Origin: Campylobacterota bacterium
GTDB lineage: Bacteria > Campylobacterota > Campylobacteria > Campylobacterales > Sulfurimonadaceae
Direction: 5' to 3'
Length of the DNA: 64,000 nucleotides
Assembly: GCA_040752835.1 (NCBI GenBank)
Contig: JBFMGG010000007.1
Location: 434,001-498,000 of the forward strand
In this document: one piece after another, positions 25,133 to 33,174 of the stretch
Position numbering within the stretch: the first letter of the stretch is position 1
Layout: the number at the start of each line of letters is the position of its first letter
Made by a program: the position numbers and the translations under genes
The notes under the pieces: generated by a model
What the model was told of the DNA's origin: nothing
The model's database searches: none
The model's input: the letters and a program-made list of their open reading frames with translations, nothing else

Positions 25133-25846
25133 ATGATCGAATTTTACGAACTTACCGACGACGAGGAGATCCCTTTCCGCTGCGACGTCAATATGGATCT
25201 TTCCGAGAACGCCCCTCAGCCGGAGCGGAGCTGGCTGTTGTGGCTTTTTGTCAAAGCATCCGACCCTGCGGATGAGAGTTTCGTCCGTTTCCGCGAAGAA
25301 CTGTCGAACAGACTCGAAGCGGAATTGGACGCCGTTTTTGCCGGTTCGCTGAGTAAGGAAGGGTGGATCGAACTCTATTTTTACGCTCCCGAGGCCAAAC
25401 GGTTCGAAAACCTGAGCTCGGAGGTGATGAACGCGCACGGCGGATTTGCCTACGAACGGGGGGCATCGAGGGATACGAAGTGGGAAATGTATCTCGAACG
25501 CCTCTACCCCGATGCGTATGCACTCTTACGGATACAGAACCGCCACACTCTCGAAGCGCTTCGGGAGGCCGGGGATGACCATTCGATTGCCCGGGAAGTG
25601 GAACATTACCTCTTTTTTCAGACGAAAAGCGCTCTGGAACGGGTGGTTTCGTCGCTCTCGTCGCACGGGTTTTCACTCAAAGAAGAGGTTGGGGACGAAG
25701 AGAGCGATTACGCTTACGGTGCCGTACTGACGAAAACCGAACCCGTAACCCCCGAACAGGTCGAAGAGACCACCGCGGTACTGTTCGACGCCGCACTGGA
25801 ACAGCACGGTTACTACGAGGGATGGAGCACGGTACTCGCCCGATGA
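25133..25846 (+). CDS. DUF695 and RraB-like domain fusion protein
   Basis: 237 residues, soluble. Residues 1-130 look like DUF695 (SWLLWLFVKASDPADESF, then GWIELYFYAPEAKRFENL). Residues about 135-235 look like the RraB/DUF1260 fold (HSIAREVEHYLFFQTKSALE, LSSHGFSLKEE, AALEQHGYYEGWSTVL). RraB inhibits RNase E in enterobacteria; as I recall Campylobacterota lack RNase E, so the target must differ. It overlaps the next gene by 4 bases (ATGA), linking it to a lysophospholipid transporter/acyltransferase, and may be coupled to membrane lipid repair or simply co-transcribed. Confidence 0.75.
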   Translation: MIEFYELTDDEEIPFRCDVNMDLSENAPQPERSWLLWLFVKASDPADESFVRFREELSNRLEAELDAVFAGSLSKEGWIELYFYAPEAKRFENLSSEVMNAHGGFAYERGASRDTKWEMYLERLYPDAYALLRIQNRHTLEALREAGDDHSIAREVEHYLFFQTKSALERVVSSLSSHGFSLKEEVGDEESDYAYGAVLTKTEPVTPEQVEETTAVLFDAALEQHGYYEGWSTVLAR

Positions 25847-27681
25847 AGGGGATATGGAAGACCCCCGGGGTGTTTCCCTATACCCTGGCCCTGTTTCTCA
25901 ATGCCTTTACCGATCTCGGGCACAAAATCATCATCCAAAATACCGTATTCAAAATATACGACGATCAGACTCAGATCATCTACACGGCCATTCTCAACGC
26001 ACTGATCCTTCTGCCGTTCATTTTTCTTTTTACCCCATCGGGATATATATCGCACCGTTTTTCCAAAGTATCGGTGATGCGCTACGGTGCGCTCGCGGCG
26101 GTTTTGATCACCCTCCTTATCACTTACAGCTATTACCGGGGATGGTTCTGGGGCTCGTTTGTCCTTACCCTGGTTCTGGCGGCGCAAAGCGCGATCTACT
26201 CTCCCGCCAAGTACGGTTACATCAAGGAGATCGCGGGAGAAAAGGGGTTTGCTCCGCTCAATGCGCTTGTACAGTCCACCACTACCGTCGCGATACTTTC
26301 GGGGATTATGGCGTACACGGTTCTGTTTGAAACGTCTCTGGGTGCTTCGTACGGCGACGAAGCCGATATCCTTCGCCGGATCGCCCCTCTTGGGTGGCTG
26401 CTCGTGGGCGGAAGCGTGATCGAGTTTTGGATGACGCTGCGTTTGAGCGACACGCGAAAGCCGCAAGCGCAGCGTTTTAATATTAAAAAATATCTAAGTG
26501 GTGTCTACCTGCGTAAAAACTGGATGCTGATACGCCGGAATCGTGAAATATTCGACGCCATTCTCTCTCTTTCGCTCTTCTGGTCGATTTCGCAGGTGAT
26601 TCTCGCCGCTTTCGGGGCATACGCCAAACGGACGCTGGGGATTGACAATACGATCGTCGTGCAGGGGCTTATGGCGTTGGCGGCGTTCGGAATCATCGCG
26701 GGATCTCTCCTGGCCTCGCGCCTTTCGCGCCATTATCTGCACAAAGGGCTTATCGTCGCCGGTGCACTCAAAATGACGGTGATGCTGGCAATTTTGCCGC
26801 TGACCCACAACCTTTACCTCATCGGGGCGGTATTTTTCGGATTCGGGATCGGAGGGGCGATGATGATCGTTTCGCTCAATGCGCTGATCCAGATGAAAGC
26901 GCCCGAAGCGCATCTGGCCTATATCCTCTCGGGGAACAACTGGCTGCAGAACCTTTTTATGACCGCTTTTCTCCTCCTGACGACTCTTTTCGCCTACGCC
27001 GGATGGGATTCGCTGAGCCTTTTTTACGCGATGCTGGGGGTATCGGCCGTTTTGACCTATGCGGTGCTGGGGCGTTACAAAGACTATTTTCTCTGGCTTA
27101 TTTTCGAAAGCTTTCTCTCCCTGCGCTACAATATCATCCCCCTGCATACCCACAACATCCCCAAAAGCGGTCCGGTACTGCTGCTGGGCAACCATGTCAG
27201 CTGGATCGACTGGATACTGGTCCAGATCGGGGTCGAGCGCCGCATACGTTATCTTATGGAACGTTCCATCTACCAAAAGCGTTTCATCCGTCCGATCATG
27301 GAGCTGGGCGAAGTGATCCCCATTTCCCAAAACGGTGCGAAGGAAGCGTTTAAAAATGCCCGGAAACGGCTGGAAGCGGGAGAAATCGTCGGGATCTTTC
27401 CCGAAGGTTCGATCAGTCATGACGGAGAGATCGGTACGATTTATCCCGGTTACCGTGCTATCGCTGCAGGTGAATGCGGGGTGATCGTCCCGTTTTACAT
27501 CGACGGAATCTACGGGAGTCTCTTTTCACGCAGCAAAGGACGCCTTGTCCCGTCGTGCGGATGGTTCCGCCGAAACGTCCGCATCGTTTACGGCGAGCCG
27601 CTTCCGCCCGATGCCGATCCGCAAACGGTGTATAATGCACTGATCCGACTAAAGGAGAATCATGGCACTCAACAAGCCTGA
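25843..27681 (+). CDS. MFS transporter fused to PlsC-type acyltransferase
   Basis: 612 residues from the ATG at 25843 (ATGA overlap). Residues 1-410 are an MFS permease of the LplT lysophospholipid transporter type, with about 11-12 membrane helices (YSPAKYGYIKEI is an LplT-like motif). Residues 420-612 are a glycerophospholipid acyltransferase with block I NHVSWIDW (H-x4-D), block III FPEGSIS and a later VPFYIDGIYGS block. It resembles E. coli LplT plus the first half of Aas, without the acyl-ACP synthetase part. It should flip lysophospholipids inward and reacylate them. dgkA overlaps by 20 bases, consistent with phospholipid turnover. Confidence 0.85.
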   Translation: MKGIWKTPGVFPYTLALFLNAFTDLGHKIIIQNTVFKIYDDQTQIIYTAILNALILLPFIFLFTPSGYISHRFSKVSVMRYGALAAVLITLLITYSYYRGWFWGSFVLTLVLAAQSAIYSPAKYGYIKEIAGEKGFAPLNALVQSTTTVAILSGIMAYTVLFETSLGASYGDEADILRRIAPLGWLLVGGSVIEFWMTLRLSDTRKPQAQRFNIKKYLSGVYLRKNWMLIRRNREIFDAILSLSLFWSISQVILAAFGAYAKRTLGIDNTIVVQGLMALAAFGIIAGSLLASRLSRHYLHKGLIVAGALKMTVMLAILPLTHNLYLIGAVFFGFGIGGAMMIVSLNALIQMKAPEAHLAYILSGNNWLQNLFMTAFLLLTTLFAYAGWDSLSLFYAMLGVSAVLTYAVLGRYKDYFLWLIFESFLSLRYNIIPLHTHNIPKSGPVLLLGNHVSWIDWILVQIGVERRIRYLMERSIYQKRFIRPIMELGEVIPISQNGAKEAFKNARKRLEAGEIVGIFPEGSISHDGEIGTIYPGYRAIAAGECGVIVPFYIDGIYGSLFSRSKGRLVPSCGWFRRNVRIVYGEPLPPDADPQTVYNALIRLKENHGTQQA

Positions 27682-28030
27682 ATACACCCTGTTCAAAAAC
27701 ACCCGTTACGCTTTGAGCGGACTTGCCGAAGTAACCCGAAACGAAAAATCGTTCCGCCTCCAGCTCCTGTTGTTCGGGTGGGGGATGGCTATCGCATGGT
27801 TTTTACCTCTTTCGTTTGTTCACAGCGCGATCCTTAGCGTCTCGCTTTTCATTCCACTCATTGCCGAGATTATCAACAGTGCGATAGAGCGGACCGTGGA
27901 TCTGGTGACGTTCGAGCACCATGAACTGGCCAAGAGAGCCAAAGACGCGGGAGCGGCGCTGGTTTTTTTATCGCTGGCGATGCTCGGATTCGTCTGGGGG
28001 CTCGTTTTGCTGGATGCATTTTGCCTCTAA
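27662..28030 (+). CDS. dgkA: Diacylglycerol kinase, prokaryotic DgkA
   Basis: 122 residues, three membrane helices (about 34-50, 54-72, 97-118). The family signature EIINSAIERTVDLVT followed by ELAKRAKDAGAALV gives the active-site Glu and Asn and the Lys-Asp pair. It phosphorylates diacylglycerol to phosphatidic acid at the inner membrane, recycling lipid. The start lies inside the end of the MFS-PlsC gene (20-base overlap) and follows AAAGGAG, so expression is coupled. Confidence 0.93.
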   Translation: MALNKPEYTLFKNTRYALSGLAEVTRNEKSFRLQLLLFGWGMAIAWFLPLSFVHSAILSVSLFIPLIAEIINSAIERTVDLVTFEHHELAKRAKDAGAALVFLSLAMLGFVWGLVLLDAFCL

Positions 28031-28064
28031 GCCATCCGTAACCCAATCGTAAGTGATTGTTCTC

Positions 28065-28070
28065 TATAAT
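28065..28070 (+). promoter_or_regulatory. -10 box for the carboxynorspermidine dehydrogenase gene
   Basis: TATAAT 31 bases before the start at 28101, after the dgkA stop. Confidence 0.5.
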
Positions 28071-28100
28071 TTTCGATATTTTTTTACAAAGGGATAAGCC

Positions 28101-29285
28101 GTGGCAACAGCACTTATTATCGGCGCCGGCGGAGTAGGGCGCGTAGTGGCACACAAATGTGTCATGAACAACCATATTTTCGATCGGATCATTTTGGCCA
28201 GCCGTACCCTGAAACGGTGTGAAGAGATCCAAAACGAACTTCCAGCGGGTGCGATAGAAATCGACACGGTCGATGCGGACAAAACCGAAGAGGTGATCGC
28301 GCTGATCGGGAAATACAAACCGGCCATCCTCATCAACGTTGCGCTGCCGTATCAGGATCTGGCCATCATGGACGCGTGTATCGCGACCAAAACCCCTTAT
28401 CTCGACACCGCCAACTACGAACATCCCGATGAAGCGAAGTTCGAGTACAAGCTTCAGTGGGCGCGTGACGAAAAATTCAAGGAAGCCGGAATCATGGGGC
28501 TGCTCGGCAGCGGCTTTGACCCGGGTGCGACCAACGTCTTTTGCGCCTATGCGCAAAAACACTATTTCGACGAAATTCATACGATCGACATTCTCGACTG
28601 TAACGCCGGGGACCACGGTTATCCGTTTGCGACCAACTTCAATCCCGAGATCAATCTGCGCGAAGTCAGTGCAAAAGGGCGCTACTGGGAGAACGGCGAG
28701 TGGATCGAAACCGAACCGATGGAGATTATGCAGGTATGGGATTATCCCGAAGTGGGTCCCAAAGACAGCTATCTACTTTACCACGAAGAGATGGAATCGC
28801 TCGTCAAACACATCAAAGGACTCAAGCGGATCCGGTTTTTCATGACGTTCGGACAAAGCTACCTCATGCACATGCGCTGCCTTCAAAACGTCGGCATGCT
28901 GGGCATCGAGCCGGTCGAACACCAGGGGATGAAGATCGTGCCGATCGAGTTTCTGAAAACTCTGCTGCCCGATCCCGCATCGCTTGGACCGCGCACCAAA
29001 GGGAAAACCAACATCGGTATCGTCGCCGAAGGTCTCAAAGACGGTAAAAAACGCAAGATCTACATTTACCAGGTCAAAGACCACGAAGAGTGCTACGCCG
29101 AAGTCAAATCGCAAGGGGTCTCGTATACGACGGGCGTCCCTGCCGTGATCGGTGCAAAACTCATGGTTCAGGGGATCTGGAACGGGAAAGGGGTGTTCAA
29201 CATGGAACAGCTCGATCCCGATCCGTTTATGGACGACATGAACACCCAGGGACTCCCCTGGAACGTCATCGAGATGGACGTATAA
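28101..29285 (+). CDS. Carboxynorspermidine/carboxyspermidine dehydrogenase (saccharopine dehydrogenase-like)
   Basis: 394 residues from a GTG start. The NADP site is LIIGAGGVGRVVAHKC (5-20), and the saccharopine-dehydrogenase-type fold continues with LGSGFDPGATNVFCAYA and DILDCNAGDHGYPF. It reductively condenses aspartate semialdehyde with putrescine or diaminopropane to carboxy(nor)spermidine, the alternative spermidine route used by Campylobacterota and Vibrio. The partner decarboxylase gene nspC is 3.9 kb away at 33175, separated by the EAL-HDOD and AmmeMemoRadiSam genes. True saccharopine dehydrogenase is unlikely in this group. Confidence 0.85.
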   Translation: MATALIIGAGGVGRVVAHKCVMNNHIFDRIILASRTLKRCEEIQNELPAGAIEIDTVDADKTEEVIALIGKYKPAILINVALPYQDLAIMDACIATKTPYLDTANYEHPDEAKFEYKLQWARDEKFKEAGIMGLLGSGFDPGATNVFCAYAQKHYFDEIHTIDILDCNAGDHGYPFATNFNPEINLREVSAKGRYWENGEWIETEPMEIMQVWDYPEVGPKDSYLLYHEEMESLVKHIKGLKRIRFFMTFGQSYLMHMRCLQNVGMLGIEPVEHQGMKIVPIEFLKTLLPDPASLGPRTKGKTNIGIVAEGLKDGKKRKIYIYQVKDHEECYAEVKSQGVSYTTGVPAVIGAKLMVQGIWNGKGVFNMEQLDPDPFMDDMNTQGLPWNVIEMDV

Positions 29286-29304
29286 CCCCTTCTTTTGTCT
29301 TCAT

Positions 29305-29331
29305 GTATCAGATAGATTATCTATCTGATAC
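29305..29331. terminator. Perfect 12-bp inverted repeat between convergent genes
   Basis: GTATCAGATAGA (29305-29316) and TCTATCTGATAC (29320-29331) with a 3-base loop, lying between the stops of 28101-29285 and the minus-strand EAL-HDOD gene. Stem is only about 33% G+C and no T-run follows, so it may be a bidirectional terminator or a protein site. Confidence 0.5.
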
Positions 29332-29361
29332 GCTTTCGTGCGGCGGTATTTTGCCACATCA

Positions 29362-30585
29362 TCATTCGATCGCGTTGTTGTTCAGTGCTTCGGTGTAAAT
29401 CGCGTACAGGCGGCTTGGGGTGAGATTGATCTTCGGTGCGAGGTTGTCGATCAGCGTGTGGATTTTTTCACTCGTTTCAAGCTTTTCGGCGATCGAGAGA
29501 AATTTGCCCAGATACCCTTCACGTTTGAGCAGGGCGTCGGTCGTCGATTCGCGCAACTGGATTTTGTCGATCACCTCTTCCATCTTCATCTGCAAAAAGG
29601 TATCGATCAGCGAGAGGCTGCCGGTCAAAAAGGCTTCGTCGGCCATATCGGGGCGTCCGTGGGCATGTACGAGCCGGTACATCAGGTTGGCCCGAAATTT
29701 CGCCGCTTCGATGATCGCTTCGCTAAAACGCCGTTCCTCCGCATCCGAATACAAAAACAGCCCCAGCCAGGAACGAAGGCGTGAGGGGCCGAGCATCTGG
29801 AGAATCTGGCGGACGCTCGTGATCTCCTGCTGAAAATTAAATTCCGCCGAATTGATATAACGCAGGAGATTGTAGGTGAGTTCGGGGCAAAGCGCAAATT
29901 TTTCGCATACCTTGTGAATGTCGTCGCTGGTATGGAGCGTATTGATCAGGTCCAGCGCGTTGGCTACCGAGGGTTCGATTTTTTTTCCGGCGATGATCGT
30001 CGGCTTTTCAAAAAAATAACCCTGAAAATAATCGAATCCCGCCTTCGCGCACCGTTCGAAAACATCGAGGTCCTCCACTTTTTCGGCCAGTAGTTTGACG
30101 TTGTAGTCGCGGAATTTCTCGACGATGGTTTCGATATGGTCGTAATCGGTGGCGAGCAGGTCGATTTTGACGATTTCGACGTAAGGGAACAAACGCCGGA
30201 AATAGTCGATATTTTCGTTCGCGCAGCTGAAATCATCCAGAGCGAAGCGGTATCCCATCGCATGCAGATCGGCGACTTTATCGATGAATTCGGGGGTGAC
30301 GCGCGTGTATTCAAGAATTTCGAAAACGAATTTTTCCTTCGGCAGCGAATGCATCAGGTCGCTCATGACGATGTTTTCGTCCACGTTGATGAATCCCAGC
30401 CGTTCCCCGATGATCGCCGAGAGCCCGATGTTGTGGACGAGATTGATCATGACCCGTGCGGTCGCTTTGCCGTCGTCGCTGAAATGGGCCCCAGCCGAAT
30501 CGATGGCGTTGCGGTAAAGCAGCTCGTACGCGATGCATTTACCGTCTAAGTCGAATATCGGCTGTCTGCCAATGTAAGTCTCCAT
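29362..30585 (-). CDS. EAL-HDOD (YuxH/CdgJ-type) signalling protein
   Basis: 407 residues. An EAL-like domain at 1-200 opens METYIGRQPIFDLDGKCIAY. The EAL motif is replaced by ELL (AYELLYR), and the region that carries catalytic acids in active enzymes reads FEILEYTRV and LDDFSCANENIDYF, so phosphodiesterase activity is doubtful. An HDOD domain follows at 200-390 (LLRYINSAEFNFQQEITSVRQILQMLG). Related proteins (CdgJ, PilR-like) act in motility and surface behaviour. It is transcribed alone, convergent with the dehydrogenase gene. Confidence 0.85.
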   Translation of the reverse strand: METYIGRQPIFDLDGKCIAYELLYRNAIDSAGAHFSDDGKATARVMINLVHNIGLSAIIGERLGFINVDENIVMSDLMHSLPKEKFVFEILEYTRVTPEFIDKVADLHAMGYRFALDDFSCANENIDYFRRLFPYVEIVKIDLLATDYDHIETIVEKFRDYNVKLLAEKVEDLDVFERCAKAGFDYFQGYFFEKPTIIAGKKIEPSVANALDLINTLHTSDDIHKVCEKFALCPELTYNLLRYINSAEFNFQQEITSVRQILQMLGPSRLRSWLGLFLYSDAEERRFSEAIIEAAKFRANLMYRLVHAHGRPDMADEAFLTGSLSLIDTFLQMKMEEVIDKIQLRESTTDALLKREGYLGKFLSIAEKLETSEKIHTLIDNLAPKINLTPSRLYAIYTEALNNNAIE

Positions 30586-30671
30586 TGATCCGTTCCGTTT
30601 TATTATATTTTTTTGTGATAGATTGTAGAGAAAATTACATTAAGCGAAGATTTGTTTTCGCCGTTATGCGT

Positions 30672-31478
30672 CTAAACGCCTCGGAATAGGGCACTGGCGT
30701 AGCCGACGACCCGTGAACGGTCGCCGCTGGCGTCGGCACTGGTACGGTAATCGAGGAGGACGCTTTCGAGCCCTTTGCGCCGGGCGACGTCCAGCATCGC
30801 TTCGACGCCGATCACGCCGCACGCTTCGCATCCGCGATGCAGGAGCGACGGATTTTCGCTCCGGATCGCTTCGAGGCATACGGCATCAAGCCGTTTGGCC
30901 TGTTCGAGCGGGTAGTAATGGCTCAGATCCGTGCTGATGACGACTCCGCCGTTTTTGAGTCCGAGGACGTAATCGATTATGGGGGCGATTGACGCGGGAT
31001 CCGTATGGCCGTAGACGAGCTCGGCAATGCGTACATTCGGAAGATAGTGTTTCACGAAGGGCATCTGAACTTCGGTACTGTGCTCGCGGTGTGCCTCCGG
31101 GAAGCAGGTTAGGGAAAATTTGCCGCGCAGTGCGTCAATCAGGGCGATGTCCATACTCAGCTCGCCCAGCGGCGTCTGGTAGTGCTCATACCCGCAAAGG
31201 CTGGCCCCCTCGAATCCCACCCGATGGGAAGGACCGATGACCAAAAGGGTATCAACCCCTGACCTGGCAAGAATGCGGTGGGCGATGTTGGCGGTGAATC
31301 CCGAATATATCCACCCCGCATGCGGTACGATCACGGCACGTCCCCTCAACGCATCGTAACGTTCTTCGATGTCGGGATGGGCCGCCACGATGGCGTTAAA
31401 CCGGTCGATCATTTCCACGATTTCTCCCGCCGAAGCGGGGTAAAAGCTGCCCGAAACGCTCATGGTACGTAGTTTCAT
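30672..31478 (-). CDS. MEMO1 family protein of the AmmeMemoRadiSam system
   Basis: 268 residues from the ATG at 31478, whose bases overlap the amrS stop (ATGA). MEMO features are VPHAGWIYSGFTA, VIGPSHRVGF, HSTEVQMPFVKHYLP and STDLSHYY, the metal-binding and catalytic-like residues of the family, and CGVIGVEAML near the end. The human relative binds copper and acts as a dioxygenase-like or redox protein; the bacterial role is unknown. Third gene of an amrA-amrS-memo operon read from the minus strand. Confidence 0.88.
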   Translation of the reverse strand: MKLRTMSVSGSFYPASAGEIVEMIDRFNAIVAAHPDIEERYDALRGRAVIVPHAGWIYSGFTANIAHRILARSGVDTLLVIGPSHRVGFEGASLCGYEHYQTPLGELSMDIALIDALRGKFSLTCFPEAHREHSTEVQMPFVKHYLPNVRIAELVYGHTDPASIAPIIDYVLGLKNGGVVISTDLSHYYPLEQAKRLDAVCLEAIRSENPSLLHRGCEACGVIGVEAMLDVARRKGLESVLLDYRTSADASGDRSRVVGYASALFRGV

Positions 31479-32461
31479 TTCCATACCCCCTCGATTGCGC
31501 GCCGACAGTGCGGACAATGCCCATCATCCAGAACAAAATGGGTGGTTTCGAAGCCGTAGCGTTCGATCAGCAGCGTATCGCACTGCGGACAACGCGTCTG
31601 GGCCGGGCGGGAGACGTTGCCCAGGTAGACGTAATAAAGGCCCGCTTCTTTCCCCCAGCCTAGTGCTTTTTCCATCAATGCAACCGGCGTCGGGGGCGTG
31701 TCGTTCATTTTGTAGTCGGGATGAAACGCGCTGATGTGCCACGGCACGTGGGGACCGAGTTCATCGGCAATAAAGCGGGCGATGCCGCGCAGTTCATGCT
31801 CTTTGTCGTTATGCCCCGGAACGATCAGGGTCGTGACTTCGACCCAGATCCCGAGCCGAACCATGGTTTTGAGCGTCTCCTGTACCCCCTCCAGCGATGC
31901 TTTGAGCGTTTTCCGGTAGTAGGAGGCATCAAAACTTTTGAGATCGATATTGGTTGCATCGAGCCACCCTTTGAGATCATGGCTCACTTCATCGGACTCG
32001 AATCCGCTGGAGACGAAAACGTTGCGCAGTCCCCGTTTTTTGGCTTCCGTGCCTATGTCTTTGGCGTAGGGATACCATACCGCCGGTTCGTTGTACGTGT
32101 AGCTGATCGACGAGCAGCCCCTGTCGTAGGCAATGCGTGCCGCTTCTTCGGGCATGAGGGTCACTGAAGTGTCGATATTGCCGGTTTGGGATATCTGCCA
32201 GTTCTGACAAAACGGGCATCGTAAATTACACCCGACGGTTCCAAGAGAAAAACTTGAAGAACGGGGAAGGAAGTGAAAGAGGGGTTTTTTTTCGATCGGG
32301 TCGATATGGACCGCCGCAGGATGGCCGTAAACGAGACATTCGAGATGACCGCCGACGTTTTTTTCGACGTGACACATACCGATCTGCCCGTCGCTCAGGG
32401 TGCAGTAATGCCGACATAACAGGCAGGTTATACGCCCGTCTTTGGGGAGATAGTATTGCAT
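31475..32461 (-). CDS. amrS: AmmeMemoRadiSam radical SAM enzyme
   Basis: 328 residues from the ATG at 32461, preceded by GGAGGG; an earlier reading from 32563 lies in the previous gene and is not supported. The radical SAM cluster motif is GCNLRCPFCQNW (C-x3-C-x2-C). Further cysteines near the N-terminus (CLLCRHYC) and C-terminus (RCPQCDTLL, HCPHCRR) probably bind metal or auxiliary clusters. YTYNEPAVWYPYAKDIG is typical of the AmrS/PFL-activase-like family. The substrate is not established. Neighbours on both sides are the AMMECR1 and MEMO partners. Confidence 0.9.
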   Translation of the reverse strand: MQYYLPKDGRITCLLCRHYCTLSDGQIGMCHVEKNVGGHLECLVYGHPAAVHIDPIEKKPLFHFLPRSSSFSLGTVGCNLRCPFCQNWQISQTGNIDTSVTLMPEEAARIAYDRGCSSISYTYNEPAVWYPYAKDIGTEAKKRGLRNVFVSSGFESDEVSHDLKGWLDATNIDLKSFDASYYRKTLKASLEGVQETLKTMVRLGIWVEVTTLIVPGHNDKEHELRGIARFIADELGPHVPWHISAFHPDYKMNDTPPTPVALMEKALGWGKEAGLYYVYLGNVSRPAQTRCPQCDTLLIERYGFETTHFVLDDGHCPHCRRAIEGVWK

Positions 32462-32462
32462 T

Positions 32463-33014
32463 TTATCCCTCCTCCGAAAATTTCCGGACCTGATAGACGT
32501 AGATTTCGGGATGGTGGGAGAGCGGCGAATCGCCCAAACCGGCTTTGCGTCCCAGTTGGGCAAAAAAACGGTCGAAATCGCTCAACTCATCCCACACCTG
32601 CGGCAAAAACGTAGCCTGTGCATTTCCGCTTCGCAGGATTACCCCGTCGACGTGCGGTCGGATCATCGATTTGAGATCGTCGGCATCGCGGTAATAGATC
32701 TGTCGCGGTTCGCTCAAAAGGGAGACTTCGATGTCGGTATCGTCAAATTCGGCGGACGAAAGAGGGGGAAACCTGGGGTCGCGGAAAGCGGCCGCCTCGG
32801 CATTGGCGATCAGATCGTCGATTAAAGGCCTGTGGGAGATCAGGGAACCGATGCATCCGCGCAGCCGCCCGTGGAGGTTGAGTGTAACGAAGCATGCTCC
32901 GCTATTGGCCAGTGAGGGCAGCTCCGAAAGGAAGACGTTTTTATCGATATGCGACCCTTCCAGCCGTGATTGGATGGCTGCGCGGGCAACGTGTACATAG
33001 ACCGAGGAACTCAT
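32463..33014 (-). CDS. amrA: AMMECR1 family protein, AmmeMemoRadiSam system A
   Basis: 183 residues from the ATG at 33014 (AGGAGG upstream). The family hallmark LRGCIGSL (65-72 region) is present, with AFRDPRFPPLSSAEFDD and IEVSLLSEP. The biochemical role is unknown, and it always accompanies the radical SAM and MEMO proteins. It is first in the operon, with amrS starting one base after its stop. It is divergent from nspC, with 160 bases of shared upstream sequence. Confidence 0.87.
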   Translation of the reverse strand: MSSSVYVHVARAAIQSRLEGSHIDKNVFLSELPSLANSGACFVTLNLHGRLRGCIGSLISHRPLIDDLIANAEAAAFRDPRFPPLSSAEFDDTDIEVSLLSEPRQIYYRDADDLKSMIRPHVDGVILRSGNAQATFLPQVWDELSDFDRFFAQLGRKAGLGDSPLSHHPEIYVYQVRKFSEEG

Positions 33015-33174
33015 GATGCGCCTCCTCTTGAAAGTCAATCCGTTTTTACATTGTACACCAATTTCGAACGGATCGGCGTCGAAACGGCACATTTCCCTGT
33101 TTACCGGGCAGAGAGAAGCTATGCGGCGTTCTTTTGATATGCTACAATTGCGCACTTTTTTTAAGGACCTGGCG
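33015..33174. promoter_or_regulatory. Divergent promoter region, amrA and nspC
   Basis: 160 bases between the divergent starts. A TACAAT (about 33142-33147, plus strand) precedes the nspC ribosome site AAGGA (33163-33167). No minus-strand consensus box is obvious. Confidence 0.35.

Noticed and set aside
33013-33174. Longer N-terminus for nspC
   Set aside because: It would overlap the amrA start and lacks similarity to the family; the ATG at 33175 has AAGGA.
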